From NCBI GenBank assembly GCA_944472155.2, contig OX235277.1, forward strand, positions 37,520,804 through 37,584,803: a DNA stretch of 64,000 bases. Direction: 5' to 3'. The DNA is from Trichobilharzia szidati (lineage: Eukaryota > Platyhelminthes > Trematoda > Strigeidida > Schistosomatidae). The notes under the pieces were generated by a model. The model was not told the DNA's origin and did not search any database. It was given only the letters and a program-made list of their open reading frames with translations. A program made the position numbers and the translations under genes. Positions 55,741 through 64,000 of the stretch are shown here, piece after piece; position 1 is the stretch's first letter; each line of letters begins with the position of its first letter.

Positions 55741-56117
55741 AGCATCTCATCGATATTCAGGTGTTGGTTTGTAGGGATTTCATTACTTACAGGATTTCAT
55801 CGTGAGCTGACATTGGTTGGAGAACCAGTAGGGTGCATTAGTTCGAGTGTGAAGAAAAATGGTCGCCGAAGACATTGGCTAGTGGTCGTGCTATGTCGTG
55901 AATTGGCAGAAGTTGGAATTCACGGGGCATTGGATCGGGTCCCAGTGGCTGCTGAATGGTCTACGAGCTAGCTCGCCTTGTAACCAGAAGGTTCTGGGTT
56001 CGAACCTCTGCGGTGGGCGTGTGCTGATGAAGAGTCCCAAACTAGGCTGACGAAACAGCTGTCCAGTACTCCAAAGTTTCCAGTGGTTCCCTAACCGATG
56101 TCAGCTCATGATGAAAT
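55741..56117 (+). mobile_element. tRNA-like SINE copy 10 with hammerhead-type motif
   Basis: The body (from about 55831) reads GTAGGGTGCATTAGTTCGAG, GAATTGGCAGAAGTTGGAAT, box B (GGGTTCGAACCTC), then CTGATGAAGAGTCCCAAACT and GACGAAAC (56024-56056), and GATGTCAGCTCATGATG. Core strands CUGAUGA and GAAAC are exact, with three extra bases before stem II. A short minus-oriented SINE tail (55756-55830) precedes it. It is inverted relative to copy 9. Confidence 0.87.
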
Positions 56118-56494
56118 TCTGAAACATTCATGGTATATTGACGATGAATGATGTATCTGACTGGTTACTTCGAGGTGATTTTGAAGATTCTTCTGTCGAG
56201 TTATTGGTAGTGGCGCAGCTTTAGTCTATGCATGAAACATTTCACTGATCAACCCTGTTATTGTGAGAAGTCAGCATAGAAGTGGCAAAGTTGAGCATGA
56301 TAATGCAAGCATGAAATTCACCAGTAATCTTTCAAATATGAGCAAAACTCAGTTACATGTCACATTTGTCTATTTTGACAGCCTACAGAAAAGCCCAGTG
56401 AATAATGATAACACCTAGTCAGTAACTGGATTTGGTAGTGTTCACTTGATGTTCCAAGTGGAATATATAAGAACAAGACGTCTTCATTCTCTCC
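56118..56494. other. No gene recognised
   Basis: AT-rich sequence between a SINE and an RTE fragment. Confidence 0.4.
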
Positions 56495-57140
56495 TTGACT
56501 TTTGTAAGGAACACACCCTATAACCTCTTAAAGGAACCTACTCGATATAAGATAACCATTCACCAAAAAGAAAACATTAGAAGATTATCAGCGATAGTGT
56601 CATCTACTCTCTGTGTGGAGGTCAACAGAATGAAAAATAAGATCCTGATTTTCAACTCCAATGTGAAGTCAGTGCTACTATATGGATCAGAGACTTGGCG
56701 CGTCATGAAGAGCTTTTCAAACAAACTACAGACCTTCATCAACAGCTGTCTTCTCTCAATACTACTCAAGATCAGATGACCGGCCAGAAAAGATCAGCAA
56801 CAGGGGGGATCTCTGGGAGCGAACCAACCAGGAACCGATAGTCAAACAAATAGTCAGGAAGAAATTGAGGTGGATTGGACATACTCTGAGGATACCATCA
56901 AGTGACATCACACACAAGGCCATCGATCAAGTGGAACCTGAAAGGGAAGCGGCGAGTTGGTCATCAGTGCAAGGGTGACTTGGAGGAGGTCATGTGATGA
57001 GGAGATGAAAGAATGTGGGCAGACTTGGAGCCAGGTGAAAACTGTAGCAGAGAACTGAACGCGCAATGGAGATGCGCGGCTGAAGCCCTATGCTTCTCTA
57101 GGAATTAAAGGAAACAATAATAATAGTAATAATAATACTA
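56495..57140 (+). pseudogene. RTE (SR2-like) LINE, C-terminus and tail
   Basis: Reads MKNKILIFNSNVKSVLLYGS, ETWRVMKSFSNKLQTFINSC, then (shifted) GANQPGTDS, EVDWTYSED, ARVTWRRSCDEEMKECGQTW, and an (AAT)n-type tail at 57113-57140. The tail ends about six bases before the splice donor of the PH-domain exon on the opposite strand. Confidence 0.88.
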
Positions 57141-57146
57141 TCTTAC

Positions 57147-57563
57147 CTTGTTTTAAAACATCCATCCATAGTCTTGTCAACTCTGATGATGGTGCCATTA
57201 AAAAGAAAGTATGCAGTGTAGTTTCTAAACAAAAGAATGTTTCAGTTTTTTCTGTACAATTTATTGTTGTTGCTGTTGATGTTGTTTCAGTGTTGTTTAT
57301 ACATTTCATTGTTGTTGGTGTTGAGGATAACTGTTGCTGTTGTTGTTGTTGGTGTTGTTGGTTGTCTTTACTGTCTAATATAATCCTAGAATTGTCTTGA
57401 TTGAGATTGCTTTTTATCTCAGTATTATTATTAGGATTATTCCCTGATAATGAATAGGATGATCTTTGAGTGTTTTTATTCGATGAGAAAGATTTTTGAC
57501 AATCTAATAATTGTTCTGTACTACTTTGATGTACATCTTTAATTATTGAAAAGTTTATAGTGC
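57147..57563 (-). CDS. PH-domain protein (PHLDB/LL5-like), exon encoding the C-terminal half of the domain
   Basis: The acceptor TTTTAG lies at 57569-57564 and the donor (AAG|GTAAGA) at 57147/57146. The exon opens with the last two bases of a split codon and reads TINFSIIKDVHQSS, then about 90 residues rich in Asn, Ser, Thr and Gln (a seven-Gln run near 57340), then TFFCLETTLHTFFLMAPSSE and LTRLWMDVLKQ. The ending matches the last strands and C-terminal helix of a PH domain, including its invariant Trp, and is close to the LVAPSPEAMRIWMDV pattern of PHLDB1/2 (LL5). LL5 proteins bind phosphoinositides at the basal cortex and anchor microtubule-capturing complexes. It joins the exon at 59811-60333 in phase 1. 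The final exon downstream is not recognised. Confidence 0.82.
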
Positions 57564-57639
57564 CTAAAATGGGATGACAACAAAAAAACAAACAAAATGA
57601 AAGAGTTGGAGATTAGCAGGATAAATCATAATACTACTT

Positions 57640-57855
57640 TTGATTGGACACTAATTACTAACTAGACGAAAAATATCCAATACAGTTCTACAGGAGGTCA
57701 ATCGCGAGCCCGAATAACTCAAGGATAACGTCTCAGACTGTGCAGGCTGTACTAGGTGACGCGGGTTCCAATCTCTGGACGCGGAAATGAGTCCCTTCAA
57801 GGTTGCAGATACGCCCTGTTGACCGATTGGTGAGTGCCAACTAGGACTATATCTA
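57640..57855 (+). mobile_element. tRNA-derived SINE, second copy
   Basis: Shared with 43053-43290: ATCCAATACAGTTCTACAGG, GAGCCCGAATAACTCAAGG (box A degenerate), GACGCGGGTTCCAATC (box B degenerate), CCTTCAAGGTTGCAGATACG. It lies inside the intron between the two PH-domain exons and lacks the 5S-like neighbour. Confidence 0.75.
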
Positions 57856-57997
57856 CACAGTTTCTAGTTTATAGGCAAGGAAAAGGCTATAAAGTATTAG
57901 AATTTCATTGTTGATACTTTTTAGTTGCTTTTGACACTTAATTTTGGATGGTTTAACTTGTAATAATTGAGTAGATGTGCTTAGCTTATTATACAAT

Positions 57998-58075
57998 GGT
58001 TAGATGGTCAAGTGGGGGGGTGATGTCGGAAGCTGAAGGTCTGAGGGTTCTATCCCCGGTGGGGTCATTGAAGCA
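57998..58075 (+). repeat. Possible tRNA-like module
   Basis: TGGTTAGATGGTCAAGTGG followed by GGTTCTATCCCCGG at tRNA-like spacing; A- and B-box-like, no clean cloverleaf. Weak. Confidence 0.35.
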
Positions 58076-58270
58076 TATTGCAGAGGAGTTGCGTAAATTA
58101 GGACATTGAAAGTGGTTCACTACTTCCCTGGTTTTCTGGGATTCTCCAACTGATGTTAGTTTGTGATCTAACTTGTTGTACAAAACTGTTTACCTTAATA
58201 CGGCGTGAAAGAGATTACATAATAGCATATCTAATCAATGTAGCTTTAAGTGACCAAATTTCAACACAGG

Positions 58271-58950
58271 AGGTCTGTCTGTCTGTCTGGATTCAACATA
58301 GAACTTGGCACCAAAGTGCAGCAGTTCGAGTTGCCACGTTCCAAATAGCACACAAAGGTAGACAAGAAGATGAGTGAAGAGAATCAATAGAGTTTTGACA
58401 AGTATAAGAGTGAAACAGAATGAGTAATGGTAGAAAGGAATATGAAAGATTACAGAGACTGAATACATCTGTGTAAGCCATTGACAACGATTTTGAGCCA
58501 TGTCACCTATTGTCTCAAGCCATTGATTCTTAGAGTCCCGAGGGCCCCAACTTGGAAGTCTGCATCTCCCTACCTGACTCAGTTTAACTGTCAAGGATTT
58601 CATTTTTGTTTGGTTACCGCTTACTCTTTTCCAACCTGCACCTAAATCAGCTAGTAATGCCCATCGGGGGAGGAGATGGTGTTAGGCATGCGCAGCACGT
58701 GACCTAGCCATCTCAATCTATGTAACTTTATAGCCTCTTCGATTGATTTTCCCTCTTTGCACAACACTCTACGCATAACGTCAACATTACTTACCTTATT
58801 ATACCACCTAACAGGAAGTGAACCACTAAGTTCAAGTTGCCACACTCTATGTAGTACACAAAGGTAGATGAAAGAGTAAAATGAAAATATTAAAGAAATA
58901 ATAATAAAAGGGGAAATTTGAGGGTCCAGAATAGGAATATGGAGAAACAT
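58271..58950 (-). pseudogene. RTE-like LINE (family B), C-terminus to tetranucleotide tail
   Basis: The minus ORF 58950-58651 reads LPVRWYNKVSNVDVMRRVLC, KEGKSIEEAIKLHRLRWLGH, VLRMPNT. A further frame gives SQVGRCRLPSWGPRDSKNQW and MAQNRCQWLTQM, then the 3' UTR and a (CAGA)n tail at 58289-58272. It sits in the intron of the PH-domain gene, in the same orientation as that gene. Confidence 0.87.
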
Positions 58951-59149
58951 GACGTTTTAGTGGATATATGGTGGATTATTGAGAGTAAATGCATCTCCAC
59001 CATTGAATATGATTTTGAGCCATATCACGAATAGTCTTCAATCATTAGTTCTTAAATTCCTGAGGATGCTAGTCACCCTGGCAGTCTACATCTCCCTACA
59101 TGGCTTAAATAAACTTTCAGAGACTTTATGGACTAATGTCAGGAGAAAG
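58951..59149 (-). pseudogene. Family B-related 3' end, more diverged
   Basis: GCATCTCCACCATTGAATATG, TTTTGAGCCATATCACGAAT and GCAGTCTACATCTCCCTACA parallel the 3' segment of family B (minus strand), so a second, older copy lies next to the first. Confidence 0.6.
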
Positions 59150-59430
59150 TTGTTGAAATCTGGGCCCCATAAATGACCTGGTATGGCTGACGGTCGGTAG
59201 ACGTCAGTCTTTTTCTCGAAATGTGAGACATTGGCTCCATAATCCAAAAAGATTGAACAGCGTATGAACCTTTTTTTTGCTGTCGTCAACCATGGGAATG
59301 CTGCTTGGGAGTGTTAACTGAAGACAACCACTTGCTTCGTTCTGGACGTCTAGGCAGTGTCGCCCATACTCACTCACGCATTTCTTGATGCCTATAATGT
59401 AAAATGTCAAATCCCACCTCCCTACTGCAT
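59150..59430 (+). repeat. Unclassified dispersed repeat, copy 3 of 3 (internally deleted)
   Basis: Starts CATAAATGACCTGGTATGG like the copies at 3350 (minus) and 50806, then GGTCGGTAGACGTCAGTC and GTCGTCAACCATGGGAATG. Confidence 0.55.
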
Positions 59431-59810
59431 TTCAAGTCGCTGGTGAACGAGTGCTAGCATATTAGTAATTAGTGGGGACTCGTGACTACCAAGGTCTTCC
59501 GGGCCAGCTATCTCCAGTTGGCAGAAGTTTGAATTCATAGGCCGGCCAATGGATTCCGTACCAGTGACCATTGGATTAATGTGGTAATTTTTTTAACCTC
59601 AGTTCCTGTACTCCTCTAGTTAGTTAATGCAAGCTTCTGACGTTAAACTTTCTAACCGCAGTGCAATGTTCTAGTTTCGAATCTTTAACGTGTTGACAAT
59701 TTCTACTTTACACTACATTTTATTTCAACAAAAACTAATAAACTACGTTTACGTAATTAAGTAGTGTGTAATACTTTGTGTAAAAATTCATATAATAACA
59801 CAAGACTTAC

Positions 59811-60333
59811 AGTCAATTCGTCCATTTCCTTTTCTTTCACATATAAAAATCTTTTGTTCCAACATATCACACGATAACCATTTACGTGACCATCTAGCTT
59901 GACTTGAACTTCTCACAACTATGCGTTTATTGCGTTTATCGTTATCTGAAGTTGTCGAATGATTGGCTGTGGAATCATGTGCTGCTACTCGACGTTTAAT
60001 TGAATCCCAAATGTTATTTCTATTACGACTTGGTTTTTTCATTATCCATAGATAACCACCGCATATTCTACCGGTGAGAATAATTTTACACTGGAAATAG
60101 TCTAACGATTCATCTTCTGCAAGTAGTAGTTTTTGTGCTTTAGATGTTCGTGATGTAATCCAACTGCCTAGAATACTTGATAAACACATTCCAGTGTTTG
60201 CCTCAGGTAGTGCGGATGTATCCGAGGATTTTAGGGATAAATTGTCAACTGGATGATGGAGAGATTGTAGGTAATCTCTTAAATTAAATGCGTATTCAGG
60301 TTTTTGTTTAACATATCGTTTGACTTTTTGTAT
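59811..60333 (-). CDS. PH-domain protein (PHLDB/LL5-like), exon encoding the N-terminal half of the domain
   Basis: Acceptor CTTTTTTTAG at 60343-60334 and donor T|GTAAGT at 59811/59810. The 523-nt exon is open throughout: IQKVKRYVKQKPEYAFNLRD, then LQSLHHPVDNLSL, ILGSWITSRTSKAQKLLLAE, CKIILTGRICGGYLWIMKK (from about 60060, the first PH strand), a basic Ser/Asn-rich loop, and QARWSRKWLSCDMLEQKIFI, the W-KRWF-L equivalent of PH domains. It ends with one base of a codon that exon 57563-57147 completes as Cys, giving a continuous PH fold. In PHLDB proteins the PH domain closes the C-terminus, preceded by a linker and coiled coils; those would lie upstream (beyond 60333) and are not seen. Alternative: another PH-domain family; the PHLDB call rests mainly on the second exon. 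Confidence 0.82.
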
Positions 60334-60343
60334 CTAAAAAAAG

Positions 60344-60840
60344 GTTAAATGGGAAAACATAAAAATTTGTCAATTATTTTATTATTTTTCTCAGATAATA
60401 CTTATTTAGTAATAATAGTAGTATCTTATGGAGATACGAGAAGACGGGCGATTTGAAATTAAGCAGGATAATTTCGTTTAGTATTATTGATTAACGCTGA
60501 TGACAAAGTGCGGCAAGTGGCCTAGAATATATTCGAATTTAAAGTGGCAACTTTCGAATTACTGAACTGCCTCTTTACCGAATCATTAACCTACTAATAG
60601 GTTCACAGTGTGTATGTATGTGTGTGTGTGAAATGAATCGTTGTAGGAGATATGAGAGAAAGCTCAGCGGCAAGACTCATTAATATTAGCTCAGACTGCA
60701 AACTGGAATCATATCATATCTGGCGTTGAACATCAGATCTCCACGCTTATTCCTCAAAAAGAGGATAACTGAATCCTGTTGACCAGTCATGTGCGGACCA
60801 AATTGTAACGCTATAAATCATCATTGAACAGAGTATAGAA
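60344..60840. other. Intronic or intergenic, no gene recognised
   Basis: Follows the PH exon upstream on its strand. Contains a TGTGTATGTATGTGTGTGTG run near 60609. Confidence 0.45.
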
Positions 60841-61700
60841 TGCCAGTTACAAATCTCTGCTTCAAATTCATCGACTTTGGAAAAGACCTTCGATAGGGTC
60901 GACCGTGAAGTGATTTGGGTGCTTCTTCAACACTACAAAGTGCATTGCCACAACCTCATTCAGAAACTATATGATGATGTCGCATGCCAAGGGATTCACT
61001 CAGGAAGTCTGAGCCCAGCGTTTGAAATGAAGACAGGAGTAAGACAAGGCTGCCTACCGTCACTGATGATATATTTATTCCTAATTGTGGTGTACTGGAT
61101 TATGCGTCAGACTGTGGGGAGCGAGAAGGTGAGCATACGTTGAACGGAGAAAAGACTCTGGAAGATCTGTATTTCAGAGATGACTTGTGTCTACTGTCTT
61201 ACACACTTGAAGATCTACAAGTGAGAACCAACAAGTTGGCAAAAGAAGCGGCGAAGACAAGCCTTCAAGTTCAAATGCGGAAGACAGAGGTAATGAAGAT
61301 TCCTAATCAACAACAATAACAAGCACCTATAGAAGGAATCCAAAAGAGGCCTTTACGTTTATCTAAATGATCTAGACAGAATCGTTGCAACTTCAGGCAA
61401 GCGGCATGAATGAGAATGTCGGGGCTAGTCAGGATCGAAAATGTAAGACAGACCTTCACTAATCTAAAATCAGCGTGGAAATCTGCTTCCCTCAGCATAA
61501 AGATGAAGATTTGGATTTTCAAAACTAATGTCAGGCTAGTGCACCTATTTAGTTCAGAGACTTGGTTAGCGCCTGACAAAAAGCATTTCCAAAAACCTAA
61601 TGCTGATATTTATCAACACCATCCTTGGTTCTCTCGATAGTAACCGTTTGACGGCCGTCCAGAAGTGATAAACTATAGGGAACTGTGGTAAGCGGCCAAC
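60841..61700 (+). pseudogene. RTE (SR2-like) LINE, reverse transcriptase
   Basis: The largest SR2-like RT segment here. The ORF 60877-61143 reads KTFDRVDREVIWVLLQHYKV, HNLIQKLYDDVACQGIHSGS, FEMKTGVRQGCLPSLMIYLF; then, shifted, LEDLYFRDDLCLLSYTLEDL (the FADD box reads FRDD) and NKLAKEAAKTSLQVQMRKTE (61155-61290), VRQTFTNLKSAWKSASLSIK and WIFKTNVRLVHLFSSETWLA (61445-61575). Loss of the first catalytic-box residue and frameshifts make it inactive. Confidence 0.9.
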
Positions 61701-61899
61701 TAGCCAACAAACCGTTATTCGAAAAAAGCAAGAACAACAGTTGATGCAGTATAGAATACGACCATTTGTCATTTAATTGGCTTCTCATCAACTGCTTGTT
61801 TATAGCCCAAAGCCGTTATTAAGTATATCTACAGAAACAATTTTAACATACTAGCACAGAGTTCATTTTTAAACGAAAATCAATCAATCAGTGTATAAC

Positions 61900-62430
61900 C
61901 TCGCCTAGATTACTACGTCACTGGTATTCTAGCCGGTCCCAAGCCCGGATAAAGAGGGAGGGTTGGGGCGTGGTGCTAGCAACTCCACCCCCAAAACTTA
62001 ACCAAATTGATACTAAAACTTCAACGCACAAATATATTAAAAATTCTACAAATAATAATCAATCAGTATATGCATACAATGCAAGACAAGCTTTCACTAC
62101 TCTCAAGCCTGTGTGGAGGTCAACAGCACTCAGCATCAAAAATAAAATCCGGATTTCCAACTCCAATGTGAAGTCAGTGCTACTCACTATACGGATCAGA
62201 GACTTGCACTGCGCGTCATAAACAGCATCTCAAACAAACTACAGACCTTCATTAACAGTTGTCTTCGCTCAGTACTACTCAAGATCAGATGGCCGGCTAG
62301 AAAAGATCCGCAACAGGGATCTCTGGGAGTGAACCAACCAGGAACCGATTGTGAAACAAATAGTCAGGAAGAAATGTCCATACTCTGAGGAAACCATTAA
62401 GTGACATCACTAGACAAGCCTTTGAGTGCT
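61900..62430 (+). pseudogene. RTE (SR2-like) LINE fragments
   Basis: 61900-62020 is a 5' segment shared with 63430-63570 and 46200-46320 (CTCGCCTAGATTACTACG, GGTGCTAGCAACTCCACCCC). 62070-62430 is the C-terminal part: ARQAFTTLKPVWRSTALSIK, NKIRISNSNVKSVLL, then decayed ETWTAR and the WE-TNQEPI-QI segment. The two parts are non-adjacent in a full element, so the middle is deleted. Confidence 0.82.
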
Positions 62431-62716
62431 AATAATAAACACATTATCCGAAACAACAGTAATGACCACATACAATTGAAACTTCCGGCATTACGTAATC
62501 AGATGAAAGAGAGGTTGAAAATATCCAGTGACCAGGCAGAGCAAAGAAAGACTGATAACCGCTTCTTTCTGAACGCATAAATCAGTTTTCAGGTGCTTGA
62601 TGGATATTGCTTCAGGAAAAAAGTTAAGGAAAATTGAATTCTTTTGTCTATTGATAATTTTGAACGTAATGTCGGAAGTTTCCATTGTGTATGATCATTA
62701 TTGTTCGGAATAGTGT

Positions 62717-62765
<49 letters not shown>

Positions 62766-62990
62766 TATTATTACTGTATGCATATATTGATTGATTTTTG
62801 TTTAAAAATGAACTCTCTGTGCTAGTATGTTAAAATTGTTTCTGTAGATATACTTAATAATGACTTTGGCCTGTGAGCAGATGATGAGAAACCAAAGAAA
62901 TAAACAATGATGGTACCATTTTATTCTGCAAAAACTGTTGTTGTTCTTGCTTTATTCAAATTCACTAAGGGGAATAAATGTATGAAAAGA
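62431..62990. other. No gene recognised
   Basis: AT-rich sequence that contains a long (TA)n run; minus-strand ORFs over it are repeat artefacts. Confidence 0.45.
62724..62763. repeat. (TA)n microsatellite
   Basis: About 19-20 uninterrupted AT units, the longest dinucleotide run in the window. Confidence 0.95.
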
Positions 62991-63245
62991 TTATTCGACA
63001 AATAGGGAGTTATTGTTACACACTGAGGACACCGTTGAATAACATCGGTAGCCAGATCCTCGGGTAGAACTCTAGTGGACAATGATGTATTGGGCGTTCA
63101 AGACTGATTTGAACGAGATCATATGAGAAGGATATGAGAGCTCAGGGCAGTTGTGGAACAAGCGAAAGAGGACAGCAGTGAGTAGGGTGAAATGACGATG
63201 TGCTTTCGAAACCCACTTGATACCGAAGAGAATAGGGGGTAACTA
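62991..63245 (+). pseudogene. RTE (SR2-like) LINE, degenerate C-terminal end
   Basis: ACACTGAGGACACCGTTGAAT, GATTTGAACGAGATCATATG and AAGGATATGAGAGCTCAGG correspond to HTLRTPLN, TWRRS and EEM segments of the C-terminus; frames are broken. Confidence 0.65.
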
Positions 63246-63419
63246 ACCTTCATGATGGCTAGCAACATGAGTCACGTAGTTTTGACCAAACTACAAACCA
63301 TAGTGACATCGAGCATTGAACAGAGTACAGAATCCTACGCTTATTTGTTAAAAGATGATAACTGAACACTGTTGACATGGTAAGAGAGTGGTGAATTAAC
63401 TGTTTAAACCGAAATAGTT

Positions 63420-64000
63420 TGATGTAGCTTTTGAAATAACCTCGCCTAGTTTACGAGATCACTAGTTTTCTAGACGATCCCAAGTCCGGGTAAAGAAGGC
63501 GAGTTGAGCGTGTGGTTAGCAACCCTACTCCGAAAAACTAATCAAACTGCTACAGAAACTTCAACGCACAAGAAATATATCAACAACACAAAAAATATAA
63601 AAAACAAACTTATTCTTTGCTGGATTCAGAGAGGAGAAATAACTTGGGCTAGTGAAAGCATTCGGGAAGCCCGTTAGCCAGGCGATTTGTTGTATCTTGA
63701 TGAAAGCAAGAATAAGAATAGAGATGTGGGGAGTGAGAAGACAGGAATCCGTTGGACCGAAAGGAAGACTATAAAAGATATGGATTTCGCAAATGATTTA
63801 TGTTTGATGTCAGATACACAAACCCGAAGACTTGCAGGCGAAAACCAACAAAGTGGCTAAGTAGGCGAGGCAGGCACCGAAGACAGGACTCAAGCTGAAC
63901 ATAGAGAAGACGGAGGTGATTAAGATAACCTACTAACCAACGGTAACAACAACCAGTAATAATCACCATCAATGGGAGAGATTTGACCTAGGTTACTTCC
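63420..64000 (+). pseudogene. RTE (SR2-like) LINE, 5' and RT fragments (runs off window)
   Basis: 63430-63570 matches the 5' segment at 61905-62020. 63715-63960 encodes a decayed RT palm: WGVRRQESVGPKGRL, then DFANDLCLMSDTQT (FADD box as FAND) and KLNIEKTEVIK-like sequence. The remainder lies beyond the window. Confidence 0.78.

Noticed and set aside
57241..57370. Plus-strand Val/Cys-rich repeat protein over TGTTGTTG runs
   Set aside because: It is the complement of the Gln/Asn/Thr-rich insert in the PH-domain exon.

Overview
The window looks like nuclear DNA of a blood fluke (Schistosoma or a close trematode). The evidence is AT-rich, intron-bearing DNA crowded with decayed copies of element classes known from schistosomes: RTE-type LINEs of the SR2 kind, CR1-type LINEs, a Ty3/gypsy LTR element, Penelope-like elements with GIY-YIG nuclease ends, and tRNA-like SINEs carrying hammerhead-ribozyme motifs of the Sm-alpha type. 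I see no prokaryotic operon, CRISPR array or viral genome. Species is not determinable by eye.

Three host genes are supported. (1) 3446-4002, plus strand: the terminal exon of a Wnt ligand, with the 12-cysteine C-terminal domain; its other exons lie outside the window or are unrecognised. (2) 28595-32208, plus strand: a very large last coding exon of a C2H2 zinc-finger transcription factor with five tandem fingers inside long Gln/Ala/Ser/Thr/Gly-rich tracts, followed by an AT- and microsatellite-rich stretch to about 35.7 kb that is probably largely 3' UTR. (3) 60333-59811 and 57563-57147, minus strand: two phase-compatible exons that together encode a PH domain resembling the C-terminal PH domain of PHLDB/LL5 proteins, with a long Asn/Gln/Ser/Thr-rich insertion.

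Layout: 0-3.4 kb Penelope, SINE and RTE debris; 3.4-4.0 Wnt exon; 4.8-5.3 RTE; 5.3-8.1 nothing recognisable; 8.1-19.8 a nested pile of a 0.75-kb nonautonomous repeat (three copies), a decayed gypsy pol, and a CR1 element itself interrupted by a gypsy 3' end plus LTR; 19.8-27.4 mostly unassigned, with one small foldback insertion and a degenerate telomere-like patch; 27.4-28.5 RTE and SINE; 28.5-35.7 an element-poor block over the zinc-finger gene; 35.7-57.1 dense RTE, SINE, Penelope, LTR-fragment, 5S-like and tRNA-like sequence; 57.1-60.3 the PH-domain gene; 60.3-64 RTE fragments.

The most interesting signals are not host genes: hammerhead-ribozyme cores in SINEs (one with its invariant core intact), SINEs in head-to-head pairs, two sequence-unrelated foldback insertions that share one architecture (inverted arms, short spacer, unpaired tail, 11-13 bp flanking direct repeats), a 5S rRNA-like copy with apparent compensatory changes in its terminal stem next to tRNA-like modules, and a LINE inserted a few bases beyond a splice donor.
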